From Pseudomonas sp. MYb327 (GTDB taxonomy: Bacteria; Pseudomonadota; Gammaproteobacteria; Pseudomonadales; Pseudomonadaceae), in assembly GCF_040438925.1 (NCBI RefSeq), contig NZ_CP159258.1:3114001-3178000 (forward strand): a stretch of 64,000 nucleotides of DNA. Direction: 5' to 3'. Each line of letters starts with the position of its first letter. Position 1 is the stretch's first letter. A program made the translations under genes and the position numbers. Shown one piece after another: positions 17,751 through 26,580 of the stretch. The notes under the pieces were generated by a model. That model ran no database searches and had not been told where the DNA came from. It was given only the letters and a program-made list of their open reading frames with translations.

Positions 17751-17789
17751 AAAAAAGGGGCAGGTTGATTCAATCTGCCCCTTTTTTGT
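17751..17789. terminator. Bidirectional terminator between brnA remnant and nat
   Basis: AAAAAAGGGGCAG and CTGCCCCTTTTTT form a stem with T-runs on both strands. It serves the convergent nat gene and the remnant TA locus. Confidence 0.88.
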
Positions 17790-17808
17790 GTGCACGATGA
17801 TTTGTTTA

Positions 17809-18633
17809 TTACGACGCGATCAATCGCTCAAGTGTGCGCATCAACGTTGCATTCGTCGGTACACGAATGTCGAACTCGCGTTCCAGCAGGTCGATCAATG
17901 CTTGCACGTCGTCCACTTGCCGACGTTCGCTGTCATGCCCCTGGCGATGAATCGCAAAGCTGCCGTTATTGAGCGTACGTCGCCACCCTTCCCCGGTTCG
18001 CGCCACCATCAGTTGTTTGGCGAACGATGATTCGGGGTGGGTCGAGACGTACCAGTTGCCAACGGTGTAATCGATGTCTTCCTGGCGTTGCAGGTCGAAG
18101 ATGTACATCGCGCGCCACTCATCAGCGACTTGTGCGCGAAGGGTGTAGCCATCGGCGTGCTGTTCGATGCGATAGGACTCATGAGGGGTGGACTGTTCAT
18201 CTGCGGTATCGAGCAACAGCGGCGCGGTGGGCACCATGCCGCCGAAGCCTACGTCGGTGATGTAGCGTACGCCGTCCAGCGTCACCAGGCTCAGGCGGTG
18301 CGTGCGTGCGGTCCAGGCGCCTTCGGGCTGGCCCATGACCACGCGACCGCTGATGCCTCGTGCATCGAAACCCAGCTCTTGAAGCAAGGCCAGGTAGAGT
18401 TTATTGAGTTCGTAGCAGTAACCGCCGCGCCCATCGCGCAGGACTTTCTGCACTATCGATGGCAGGTCGATCAGCACCGGTTCGCCCGACAGCGTGGTGA
18501 GGTTTTCAAACGGGAAAGCGCCGGTATGGCGTGATTGAAGTTGACGCAGGGTGTCCAGGGTCGGCGCCGGAGGCGCATCAAAGCCCAGGCGTTGCAGGTA
18601 TGACGCACGGTTCGTCAGGCGTGGCTCGCTCAT
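17809..18633 (-). CDS. nat: Arylamine N-acetyltransferase
   Basis: A 274-residue acetyl-CoA:arylamine N-acetyltransferase of the cytoplasm. The complete Cys-His-Asp triad is visible: RGGYCYELN (Cys near residue 72), ARTHRLSL (His near 111) and ITDVGFGGM (Asp near 126). FPFENL near residue 41 is also family-typical. It detoxifies arylamines and hydrazines, or could act in a biosynthetic amide formation, but nothing in the neighbourhood points to the latter. It appears monocistronic. Confidence 0.93.
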   Translation of the reverse strand: MSEPRLTNRASYLQRLGFDAPPAPTLDTLRQLQSRHTGAFPFENLTTLSGEPVLIDLPSIVQKVLRDGRGGYCYELNKLYLALLQELGFDARGISGRVVMGQPEGAWTARTHRLSLVTLDGVRYITDVGFGGMVPTAPLLLDTADEQSTPHESYRIEQHADGYTLRAQVADEWRAMYIFDLQRQEDIDYTVGNWYVSTHPESSFAKQLMVARTGEGWRRTLNNGSFAIHRQGHDSERRQVDDVQALIDLLEREFDIRVPTNATLMRTLERLIAS

Positions 18634-18745
18634 CGTTCAGTCCTTATGCACGGAGGCTGCGGATCGCTCCGCCAGTGGGCGCTATGTATAAGGGATGAAG
18701 TGGTGTCGCCGACAATTGATTTAGCCAATCGCCCGGTTCTAAAAA

Positions 18746-19540
18746 TCAACGACGCTTGCGCGAGCCCAATTGAATCCAAGTGGGCGCATGGTCGCTGGCA
18801 TGCGGTTCGTTGCGCACCCAGGCATCGACACCAGCCTCTTGTAGATAAGGACTCAAGGCCGGATTGAGCAGCAGATGATCGATGCGCAACCCGGAGTTCT
18901 TCTGCCAGTGCTGGCGAAAATAATCCCAGAAGGTGTAGAGCCGATCTTCCGGATATAGGTGTCGCAGGGAGTCGGTCCAGCCTTGATCCAGCAATCGCTG
19001 ATAACACTCGCGACTCTCAGGTTGCAGCAAGGCGTCCTTGAGCCAGGAGCGCGGGTTATAGATGTCGAGATCGGTGGGCACCACGTTGTAATCGCCGGCC
19101 AGCACCACCGGATGTTCACTGGCCTGAAGCGCCTGCGCGTAATTGATCAGCCGCTCGAACCACGCCAATTTGTAATCGAACTTCGGCCCCGGTTGCGGGT
19201 TGCCATTGGGCAGGTACAGGCAACCCACCAAAACCCCATGCACGGCGGCTTCCAGATAGCGGCTGTGACTGTCGCTGTCATCGCCCGGCAGACCTCGTCG
19301 ACTTTCCAGCGGCTGCGCATCCCGCGCCAGAATTGCCACCCCGTTCCACGACGCCTGCCCTTGCCAGATCGCACCGTAGCCGATGGCCTCAAGCTCGGCG
19401 GCAGGGAATGCGCTGTCCACTGATTTGAGCTCCTGCAAACAGGCGATGTCCGGTTTCTCGCGCTCAAGCCAGGTCAACAGATTCGGCAACCGCGCGCGCA
19501 TACCGTTGACATTGAAGGTTGCGATTCGCAATTTTTTCAT
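18746..19540 (-). CDS. xthA: Exodeoxyribonuclease III / AP endonuclease family
   Basis: A 264-residue Mg-dependent phosphodiesterase of the ExoIII/APE1 family, acting in base excision repair. Motifs: the N-terminal ATFNVNGMRARL (Asn metal/phosphate contact), CLQELKS with the metal Glu, YLPNGNPQPG, AGDYNVVPTDLDIYNP with the catalytic Asp-Asn pair, and SGLRIDHLL and SDHAPTWI with the Asp-His pair near the C-terminus. All active-site residues are present. Pseudomonads carry more than one ExoIII paralogue, so the symbol marks the family and not the specific paralogue. Confidence 0.9.
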   Translation of the reverse strand: MKKLRIATFNVNGMRARLPNLLTWLEREKPDIACLQELKSVDSAFPAAELEAIGYGAIWQGQASWNGVAILARDAQPLESRRGLPGDDSDSHSRYLEAAVHGVLVGCLYLPNGNPQPGPKFDYKLAWFERLINYAQALQASEHPVVLAGDYNVVPTDLDIYNPRSWLKDALLQPESRECYQRLLDQGWTDSLRHLYPEDRLYTFWDYFRQHWQKNSGLRIDHLLLNPALSPYLQEAGVDAWVRNEPHASDHAPTWIQLGSRKRR

Positions 19541-19694
19541 GGCCAGCGTTCCTGTTGCGGGGTGTTTAGGCTGTGACCTCGATGGCTGCCGGTGGTTGCG
19601 TTGGCTAGCACCCTGCCGCTCGTCATCCCGCCGGCACCATCCACCCTGCCCTTCACACCAACATCAGGTAACGACTCATTTATGGAGACGGACC

Positions 19695-20009
19695 ATGATG
19701 AACATCAAATGTACTTCGCTGCTGTTGGCCGGATTGCTCTCTGCGGCGTCCATGGCAAGCTTCGCAGCGTCTGGCGATGGCGCCGATGCGACGGGCACCA
19801 AATCCGGAGCGACCAGCGGCCCTGTCATGCCGCCGGACAATACCCCCTCCGCGCCTTCTGGTGGCAACGCCGGCGACGGTGGTGCGACGGGCTCATCGAG
19901 CGGCAGTGCGGGCAGTTCCAGCGGTTCGGGATCGGGATCGGGCGCCGGCGGTGGAACCGGATCGGGCGGTGGTGGCACCGGTGGTGCTGGCGGCGGGACG
20001 GGCAGCTGA
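19695..20009 (+). CDS. Secreted Gly/Ser-rich low-complexity protein
   Basis: A 104-residue protein. A clean signal peptide (MMNIKCTSLLLAGLLSAASMASFAA, cleavage likely after SFA or FAA) is followed by about 80 residues that are almost only Gly, Ser, Ala, Thr, Asp and Pro. The last 45 are SGSG- and GGGTGG-type repeats. Ribosome-binding site GGAGACGG precedes the ATG at 19695. The mature chain has no Cys and no predicted fold. A disordered periplasmic or surface protein is likely; the function is unknown. Confidence 0.75.
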   Translation: MMNIKCTSLLLAGLLSAASMASFAASGDGADATGTKSGATSGPVMPPDNTPSAPSGGNAGDGGATGSSSGSAGSSSGSGSGSGAGGGTGSGGGGTGGAGGGTGS

Positions 20010-20062
20010 ACGCGTAAAGGCAACCGATGGTGAGTAACCATCGGCTGCCTCCCACCGGATAG

Positions 20063-21469
20063 CTAAATCTGCCTGACCGCCGGAGGATTCCATTTGCCGT
20101 TCAACGCTTCAGCCTTGGGGCCATACAAACGCATCGTCAGGTTGAACGGCCCTTTGGGCGCGGGTAGCCAATTGGCCTCAAGGTCTTTGCCGGGGCTTTC
20201 GTTCTGCAAATAAATATCCAGCGAGCCGTCGGCGTTGTTCTTGAACGGCATCCAGCTGCTGACCGCAAAGCGATTGAGCCCGTTGCCAACCTGAAACCCT
20301 TCAGGGTCGTACAGCGTGATCGACCAGAAAGCGTTCACCGGTGGCGTGTCACCCTTGGCAAAATGCAGCACGTATTTGTTCCTACCATCGAGCGGCTTGC
20401 CGGCCTCATCGCCCATATTCAAGGGATAAATTGCATCCTCGGGCAAATTGGCACCGAGCCCGACCTGGGCGACGATCGCGCGTTTGAGGTAGTAGTTGCC
20501 GTACACGCCCATGGTGTCGGTATTCATCGACCAGCCGTTGACGACGCGCGCCAGGGTTTCCACCTTCCATTTCATCAGGCCCAGGGATTCAGCCGGCACG
20601 GTCTCGAGCGCCGCTTTGACCTCAGGTTCCAGCGCATCCATGTCGAACGATTTGCCGGCCTCGATACCGATGCGCTTGATCTGCGCCAGCATCGGCTGAT
20701 CCGTGCTGTGGGCCGGATGCACTTTGAGCAATTCGGCGGCGTAGGCGAAGTAGTCAGCCGCCGACAGCGAGTCGACCTGAATCTTCGGCGGCGTTTTCAT
20801 GTCGACTGACGAATCGATTTTGACGCTGACCGGCTCAGCTTCTTTACCCAGTCGCGACAATGGCGTCACGGTATAGCCGGCCTGGATTTTGTGCACCGCC
20901 GCATAGTCCGCCGCGCCGTCGGTTTTGGTCCGGCCGATGACCCAGACAAAAGGCGTCGGCGCCGGCAGATGATTGAGCCCGGCCGGCACCGTACCCGTCC
21001 AGCCCGGTGGCGTCACCAGAAATTGCGCGGCATCGGTTCCCGTGGTGCGCCAGCCCGGTGAGGCGAAAACGTCGCTCCACATGTCGAGCATGGGCAGCAA
21101 ATAGAAGCGCCCGGCGGTGTCCGGCACGGCGATGACCAGCGGTTCCTTGGTCAAGTCGAGCCAGGCGATGGAATACAAGGTGTCGAAATTCGAGCGCACC
21201 ACCCCTTTGAAATCCGCGGGCGGATACTGCGGCACACTCACAAACATGTTCATCGGGCCTTTGCCGAATTCCTTGCCCGGTTCGATGTTGGTGAACTGCT
21301 TGCGGGTGATGTCCATGGTCAACAAGGGGTAGAAATAAACGTAGGCCTCAACGCCAATGGCGTGAGCTTCTTCGGGTGTGATTTTCGATTGTGCCTGACT
21401 GGCTAGCGGAAACATGGCGGCAGTGGCAACGGTGATGGCAATGGCTGTCAATGCTTGAGTTATCAACAT
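20063..21469 (-). CDS. DUF1254/DUF1214 domain protein, exported
   Basis: A 468-residue protein with a signal peptide (cleavage near residue 27, LASQAQS). The N-terminal DUF1254 domain (about 35-190) contains the family-typical EAYVYFYPL, RSNFDTLYSIAWLDL and PDTAGRFYLLPMLDMW. The C-terminal DUF1214 domain (about 340-465) contains AFWSITLYD and GFQVGNGLNRFAVSS. Its activity is not established for the family. It ends close to the convergent Gly/Ser-rich gene. The upstream gene is a diguanylate cyclase on the same strand, 142 bp away. Confidence 0.88.
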   Translation of the reverse strand: MLITQALTAIAITVATAAMFPLASQAQSKITPEEAHAIGVEAYVYFYPLLTMDITRKQFTNIEPGKEFGKGPMNMFVSVPQYPPADFKGVVRSNFDTLYSIAWLDLTKEPLVIAVPDTAGRFYLLPMLDMWSDVFASPGWRTTGTDAAQFLVTPPGWTGTVPAGLNHLPAPTPFVWVIGRTKTDGAADYAAVHKIQAGYTVTPLSRLGKEAEPVSVKIDSSVDMKTPPKIQVDSLSAADYFAYAAELLKVHPAHSTDQPMLAQIKRIGIEAGKSFDMDALEPEVKAALETVPAESLGLMKWKVETLARVVNGWSMNTDTMGVYGNYYLKRAIVAQVGLGANLPEDAIYPLNMGDEAGKPLDGRNKYVLHFAKGDTPPVNAFWSITLYDPEGFQVGNGLNRFAVSSWMPFKNNADGSLDIYLQNESPGKDLEANWLPAPKGPFNLTMRLYGPKAEALNGKWNPPAVRQI

Positions 21470-21611
21470 GTTGGCGATCGTCCGTGCGATGGGGAGATCT
21501 GCCGGGTTCGGCAGAGCTATCGGAACTCTAGACGATCAAATGAACAAGACCTGACAGACGGACCATCGGTTGGCCGAGGTGTTGCGAGCGTGAAACAGAT
21601 TGGAATCCGAC

Positions 21612-23183
21612 TTAACGATCAGACCGCATGAGCGACTCGACGCTACCTTCCATCGACAGCACCGCCGAGCGATTGCGACCGGCATGCTTGGCCTGATACA
21701 GCGCCGCGTCCGCCCGCTGGATAAACACCTCCATGCTGTCACGCCCCGTCGGCACGAACGAATAACAACCCAGGCTGACCGTGACATACCCGGTGGGTGA
21801 ACCGGTATGGCTGATGTTCTTGTCCATGACGCTGCGGCGGATTTGTTCAGCGATGGTCATGGCGCCGTGGATATCGGTGTCGGGCAGCAACACCGCAAAT
21901 TCTTCCCCGCCGTAACGCACGGCCAGATCCGCCTTGCGGTGGCAGCAACCTTTGACCGCCCGCGCCACTTGCGCCAGGCAGTGATCCCCCACGACATGAC
22001 CGTAGGTGTCGTTGTAGCGCTTGAAGTAATCGATATCGAGCATGATCAGGCTCAGCGCACTGCTCTCCCGCGCGCCGCGCCCGAACTCGATGTCCAGCGC
22101 CCGCTCGAACAATCGTCGGTTGGCCAGGCCGGTCAGGCTGTCGTGCGTCGCGATCAACTCCAGTGCTTCCTGGGCCTCGCGCAAATCCGCTTCGACCCGT
22201 TCGCCGACACGCACCTGCCGCAGGAACACCCACCCGAACAGCGCCACACCCAACATCACCAGCGCGACGATCAGGCCGGAGCGAAACGCGGTGTCGTACC
22301 AGCCCGCGAGGATCGAATCCCTCGACGAGGCCGCTGACACGACCAGCGGGTAAGCCTCCAACTGCCGGTACCCGAACAAGCGGACAATGCCATCCACCAC
22401 CGAGGTGAGCATCGCGTTCCCCGAAGGTGCTTGCGGCAGGAGTGTTTGAAAGATTTCGCTCTGGGCTAAAGAGGTGCCGATTTGCGACTCCACAAAGGGC
22501 CGGCGCGCCAGCAATGTTCCATCGGTCAATGCCACGAACATCGAGCCGTTGTCGTCGATGCTGAAGCTTTTGAAGAACTGGTCGAAGTACGACATCTTGA
22601 TCCCGGCCAGCAAAACGCCCTGGAACTGTCCGTTCTTGTCGTTGATCCGCTTGGAAATCGGGATGATCCACTCGCCGTTTTCCCGGCTGCGAATCGCCGC
22701 ACCGATGTGCGCCACGGATGTCACGTTTTGCTGATGGAATTTGAAGTATTCGCGATCCGCCACACCGGGTCCGCGAGGGAGACTTTCAAAGGAAGTGACG
22801 ACCCACTGGCCCTTCTGGTCGAACAGCAAGATGCCGTGCAATTGTTCCAGAGCCTGCACGCGTCGGGCGAAAATTTTCTGCAAGCGCGGCCTGAGCGCCG
22901 GACCGAAACCGTCCACTTGAATCCAGTCCACCAGACTGGTCAGCACCAGGTCGGCCTTCATGAACGTGTCTTCAGCCTGCTGCGCCATGGCCCGCGTCAG
23001 GTTCGACGACGCAACCTGGGCCTGACTCAGGTCGTGGCGCCGGGATTGCTCCAACTGCAGGTAAAGCAAACCGCACAGGCACAGGCACACCGTGGCTACA
23101 AACAGCACTGCAGCTTTGCGCAGCGGTGCGCGTTTGAAGGCGACGCCGCGAGTGTGATGCCGATCAAGAAAGCGTGTGGGCAA
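21612..23183 (-). CDS. Membrane diguanylate cyclase with periplasmic Cache sensor
   Basis: Makes cyclic-di-GMP from two GTP. A 523-residue protein: first TM at about 22-44, periplasmic dCache-like sensor about 45-300, second TM about 305-325, short coiled coil, then GGDEF domain about 345-515. The active site is intact as RYGGEEF. Five residues before it is an inhibitory I-site, RKAD (RxxD), so product feedback is expected. The start is TTG at 23183, chosen because AAAGGACG lies six bases upstream and no in-frame ATG precedes the first TM. The sensor ligand is unknown. Confidence 0.92.
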   Translation of the reverse strand: MPTRFLDRHHTRGVAFKRAPLRKAAVLFVATVCLCLCGLLYLQLEQSRRHDLSQAQVASSNLTRAMAQQAEDTFMKADLVLTSLVDWIQVDGFGPALRPRLQKIFARRVQALEQLHGILLFDQKGQWVVTSFESLPRGPGVADREYFKFHQQNVTSVAHIGAAIRSRENGEWIIPISKRINDKNGQFQGVLLAGIKMSYFDQFFKSFSIDDNGSMFVALTDGTLLARRPFVESQIGTSLAQSEIFQTLLPQAPSGNAMLTSVVDGIVRLFGYRQLEAYPLVVSAASSRDSILAGWYDTAFRSGLIVALVMLGVALFGWVFLRQVRVGERVEADLREAQEALELIATHDSLTGLANRRLFERALDIEFGRGARESSALSLIMLDIDYFKRYNDTYGHVVGDHCLAQVARAVKGCCHRKADLAVRYGGEEFAVLLPDTDIHGAMTIAEQIRRSVMDKNISHTGSPTGYVTVSLGCYSFVPTGRDSMEVFIQRADAALYQAKHAGRNRSAVLSMEGSVESLMRSDR

Positions 23184-23434
23184 GAAAATCGTCCTTTAAG
23201 GGCAACGCATGGGGACCGGCCCAAAAGCCCTTATTTTTTGTGCGCGTAGTCTACGGGGTTATCAGGGATAAATGGAGACCACTTGCCAAGCCGCCTCGGC
23301 AAGGTTCGGCCCGGTGACAATCACCCACGGGGGGAAATGATTTGTCACGCTTGCGTGGTGGACATGACACGGCGCAAAAGGCGCATCCCTTTCAACGAGC
23401 TACGATTAGTCTTACATCAAGACAGAGAATCGAA

Positions 23435-23899
23435 ATGAGTAAGGCAGACGAACTCGCGGCGAAACTGAAACACACCCCGCACACCAGCTCGGATCAAGCG
23501 ATTGATAGCTGGGCAGGTCAAGTTTACGACCTCTATCAGCAGATAGAGGCTTGGTTGCTGCCCATGACGCAGGTAGGCCTGGCTCTGCGGCGCAATTCCA
23601 CTCATGTTTTCGAAAGCACCGACGACGAGACTTACGACTACGCCATCGACCAGTTAGTCGTCGTCGGCAACGAGCACAGCATCACCTTCGATCCCGTCGC
23701 GCGCTTCACGGCGGATGGCGAGGGGCGCATCGAGATTCATTCCAAAGGCAACGAACTCGCCCTGTTGCGCACAGTGGACGAACACGGAGCGACGCATTGG
23801 TGGCTGCAAGGTATTGAGCAACCCACACCGCAAGCGGATGCGGTTGCATTGACTGAAAACAACCTGCTTGCAGTGGTGCAGGAAGGGTTGGAGCTTTAA
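23435..23899 (+). CDS. Hypothetical protein, about 154 aa
   Basis: Starts MSKADELAAKLKHTPH at 23435; longer upstream in-frame starts lack support. A soluble, acidic alpha/beta protein with a central strand-rich part (THVFESTDDETYDYAIDQLVVVG, FTADGEGRIEIHSKGNELALL). There is no signal peptide, no Cys and no recognised motif. It stands alone between the divergent cyclase gene and the convergent L,D-transpeptidase gene. I do not recognise the family. Confidence 0.7.
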   Translation: MSKADELAAKLKHTPHTSSDQAIDSWAGQVYDLYQQIEAWLLPMTQVGLALRRNSTHVFESTDDETYDYAIDQLVVVGNEHSITFDPVARFTADGEGRIEIHSKGNELALLRTVDEHGATHWWLQGIEQPTPQADAVALTENNLLAVVQEGLEL

Positions 23900-23915
23900 G
23901 GAAGGTGACATTAAA

Positions 23916-23950
23916 CCTGTGGCGAGGGAGCTTGCTCCCTCATCACAGGG
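23916..23950. repeat. REP-like hairpin
   Basis: CCTGTGGCGAGGGAGC and GCTCCCTCATCACAGG form a short imperfect inverted repeat of the GTGGCGAGGGAGC type, between two convergent genes. Confidence 0.55.
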
Positions 23951-23961
23951 TTATCTTTCAA

Positions 23962-25719
23962 TCACTGGCTACTGTTTCCTTGCCCCGTCACCATCAGCAC
24001 CGTTTCTGCCCGCGGCAAGTCCAGTGCGGGCAGTTTTGACGGCAGATTAAGCTGGCGCAGTACCGGGGAGTCATAGCCGTAAACATCCGGTTTGAACGTC
24101 ACCCGCCCCTCATTGCTCAAGTCCACGGTCCAGTACGCCAACAGCACCGGCACCTTGACGGGCAGGCTTATATTTTCGGTTTTACCCTTGGCCAGCTGCT
24201 TTTGGATGCCGTCACTGTTCCAGCGCACCGGGTCGTTGAACAACAACTCGACCAATTGCAACGGGTTCTCTACCCGAATGCATCCGGAACTGGTGGCGCG
24301 CATGGATTTGGCGAACAACTCGCGGTGCGGTGTGTCGTGCAGGTAAATCGCATAGTCGTTGGGGAAGCGAATCACTACCTGCCCCAGGGAGTTTTCCGGT
24401 CCGGCGTCCTGGCGCAAGGTGATACCGCGCGCGTTGTACCAATCGATGGTCGACGGATCGAGCTCATTGCCTTGTCGGTCGAGCGCCCGGATCCGGTTCG
24501 CGGCCAGGTAATTCGGATTCTGTTGAATCTTGGGCAGCATATCCTTGACCAGAATCGTCGGCGGCACGGTCCAGGTAGGGTTGAAGGTGATATAGGTAAT
24601 TTCCGACTGAAACACCGGCGTGCTGCGAAACGGCTTGCCAACCTGCACGCGAGATCGCCAGATCGGCTTACCGTCGCGGTACAGCGCAACTTTATACCCG
24701 GCAATGTCAACGACGACAAAAGTGCCTTGCAGTTTGTAAAGCAACCAGCGCGCACGCTCCATGTTCACCCGGACCTGATCGATCCGCGCCTCGACGGGCA
24801 CATTGAGTGCCTCCAGGGTTGTCTTCCCTGCTACGCCATCCGCACCCAGGTATTGTTCGGTTTGATATTTTTTCACGGCGGCGCTGACGCTGGCATCGTA
24901 ATCGGTCCGCTTCTTTATGCTCGGCGCCAGGTAACCGCCGGCCACCAAACGCGCGCGCAACTGAGCGACCGCTGCACCGTCCATTCCAGGCTTGAGCGAT
25001 TGCCCTTCGGCGATTTTCGGCCAACCACCCGCGTCCCGAACCCGACGTAACTGCGCCAGGCCATCACGCATGTTGCGATAAACCGTCTCTTGCGGCGGCG
25101 CTTGAGCAAAGGCACTGGCAACATCGTGGGTATCGAGGGCGGCGAAGAAGTTGTTCACATCCTCACGGGGATCAACACCGACCGGGTCGAAGTTCCAATG
25201 GAAATCCAGACGTGACGGATCGACTTTACCGCGCCGCAACTGCAGCAACGCGGTGATATAGGTGCGGGTTGCCGCGAGATCGAATGCCGCCAATTGTGCT
25301 GGTGTCGGCGCAGTGGCTTGCAGCGCCAATTGCGCCTGGGCCAATTCGGCAATGCGGAAGTCCTCTGGGACCAGACCGTCGATCTGGGTGTCGTTCAGGC
25401 TTTTTAGCAACTGGGAGACATCGCGCCCATCCGTCCAGGCCGCGCGGTAGTTGCGGTGCGAATAGAAATCCATGACCACTCGGCTCACATCCACCCGCTG
25501 ATGCTTGCGCGAAGTGAGTAACGGCGGAAACGCCGATTGCAGGGGTTCCAGCACTACCTGAATCGCCTGGCCGACAACATCATCGGGAGCAGCGCTGCGC
25601 TCGCTCACTGGCGGAGATAGCGGCATGATCGGCGACGTTTCACCCATCGCAGTGCCGCTGATCAGAAAGACCATTAAAAAAACGCGGCTTATGACGAATA
25701 ACCTTGTTAATTGCCCCAT
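23962..25719 (-). CDS. Periplasmic L,D-transpeptidase (YcbB/LdtD-like)
   Basis: Forms 3-3 peptidoglycan cross-links or anchors proteins to murein. A 585-residue precursor with a signal peptide (FLMVFLISGTAMG). A scaffold region follows (about 60-240), then a peptidoglycan-binding repeat (about 250-310, LKPGMDGAAVAQLRARLVAGGYL). The YkuD catalytic domain (about 325-505) has IYLHDTP, then SSGCIRVENP with the catalytic Cys and Arg. The length and SSGC (instead of SHGC) match YcbB. It is divergent from a second transpeptidase-like gene 83 bp away. Confidence 0.93.
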   Translation of the reverse strand: MGQLTRLFVISRVFLMVFLISGTAMGETSPIMPLSPPVSERSAAPDDVVGQAIQVVLEPLQSAFPPLLTSRKHQRVDVSRVVMDFYSHRNYRAAWTDGRDVSQLLKSLNDTQIDGLVPEDFRIAELAQAQLALQATAPTPAQLAAFDLAATRTYITALLQLRRGKVDPSRLDFHWNFDPVGVDPREDVNNFFAALDTHDVASAFAQAPPQETVYRNMRDGLAQLRRVRDAGGWPKIAEGQSLKPGMDGAAVAQLRARLVAGGYLAPSIKKRTDYDASVSAAVKKYQTEQYLGADGVAGKTTLEALNVPVEARIDQVRVNMERARWLLYKLQGTFVVVDIAGYKVALYRDGKPIWRSRVQVGKPFRSTPVFQSEITYITFNPTWTVPPTILVKDMLPKIQQNPNYLAANRIRALDRQGNELDPSTIDWYNARGITLRQDAGPENSLGQVVIRFPNDYAIYLHDTPHRELFAKSMRATSSGCIRVENPLQLVELLFNDPVRWNSDGIQKQLAKGKTENISLPVKVPVLLAYWTVDLSNEGRVTFKPDVYGYDSPVLRQLNLPSKLPALDLPRAETVLMVTGQGNSSQ

Positions 25720-25802
25720 AGATAATCCTTAATCTCCCGCAAATCAAAAGGCTAGCGTTCCATTCGCTGCTAGACTCGAATTATTCCTGATGAGACACAT
25801 TT

Positions 25803-26507
25803 ATGGCGCTACACCGCTTTGGCTTCCTGTTCACAGCCCTGCTGTCGACGTCGGCTTATCTGCCATCAGCCTACGCCGATTCGCTGGAAATCGCTCTGGC
25901 CAAAGCCGCTCCCAATGCAAATGCCAAGGTCATCGCCCTGGCAGTCCGCGCAACACAATGCACCCGCGCCCAAGGCGCCGCCCCAGCACAGAGATTAGCA
26001 GTGATTGATTACTCCCTGCCCTCCACAGAACAACGCCTGTGGGTATTCGATCTTAAAAAGCGCAAATTGCTGTTCCAGGAACTCGTCGCCCATGGCCGCA
26101 ACAGCGGCGAAAACATGGCCACCCAGTTCTCCAACCAGAACGAAAGCTACGCCACCAGCCTCGGTCTTTTCCGCACCCAGGAAAGCTATCGCGGCCAGAA
26201 CGGCTACTCGCTGCGCATGGAAGGCCTGGAACCTGGCTTCAACGATAACGCGTTTGATCGCGCAATCGTCATTCACGGCGCACCGTACGTCAGCCCTGTG
26301 CTGGCCCGCGCCAACGGCCGGATAGGCCGTAGCCTGGGTTGTCCGGCAGTCAGGCCGGCGATTGCCCATCGGCTGATTGACTCGATGAAGGACGGGCAAT
26401 TGCTGTTTTCCTACTATCCGGATCAGCGCTGGCTGAAGTCATCTTCCTACATCAATTGTGGGAGCGGTACGGTGGCATCGTCGGAAAAGCTTACTAAACG
26501 CCAGTAA
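25803..26507 (+). CDS. Murein L,D-transpeptidase catalytic domain protein (YkuD_2)
   Basis: A 234-residue exported protein (signal peptide ending near AYA, residue 25). The catalytic region has FDRAIVIHGAPYVSP (His) and GRSLGCPAVRP (Cys, Arg), the pattern of the YkuD_2 group that E. coli YafK-type enzymes resemble loosely. The LYNGSLGLFRTQESY-like stretch is typical: here TSLGLFRTQESYRGQNGYSLRMEGLE. It may cut or form murein-linked bonds. It is divergently transcribed from the large L,D-transpeptidase gene, suggesting shared control of cell-wall remodelling. Confidence 0.88.
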   Translation: MALHRFGFLFTALLSTSAYLPSAYADSLEIALAKAAPNANAKVIALAVRATQCTRAQGAAPAQRLAVIDYSLPSTEQRLWVFDLKKRKLLFQELVAHGRNSGENMATQFSNQNESYATSLGLFRTQESYRGQNGYSLRMEGLEPGFNDNAFDRAIVIHGAPYVSPVLARANGRIGRSLGCPAVRPAIAHRLIDSMKDGQLLFSYYPDQRWLKSSSYINCGSGTVASSEKLTKRQ

Positions 26508-26580
26508 CGCGCGTGATGACGGTTGAGAACTTGTTTCACTACACTCCCTCTCAACCCCCCATCACAAAAGCCCGATAACA

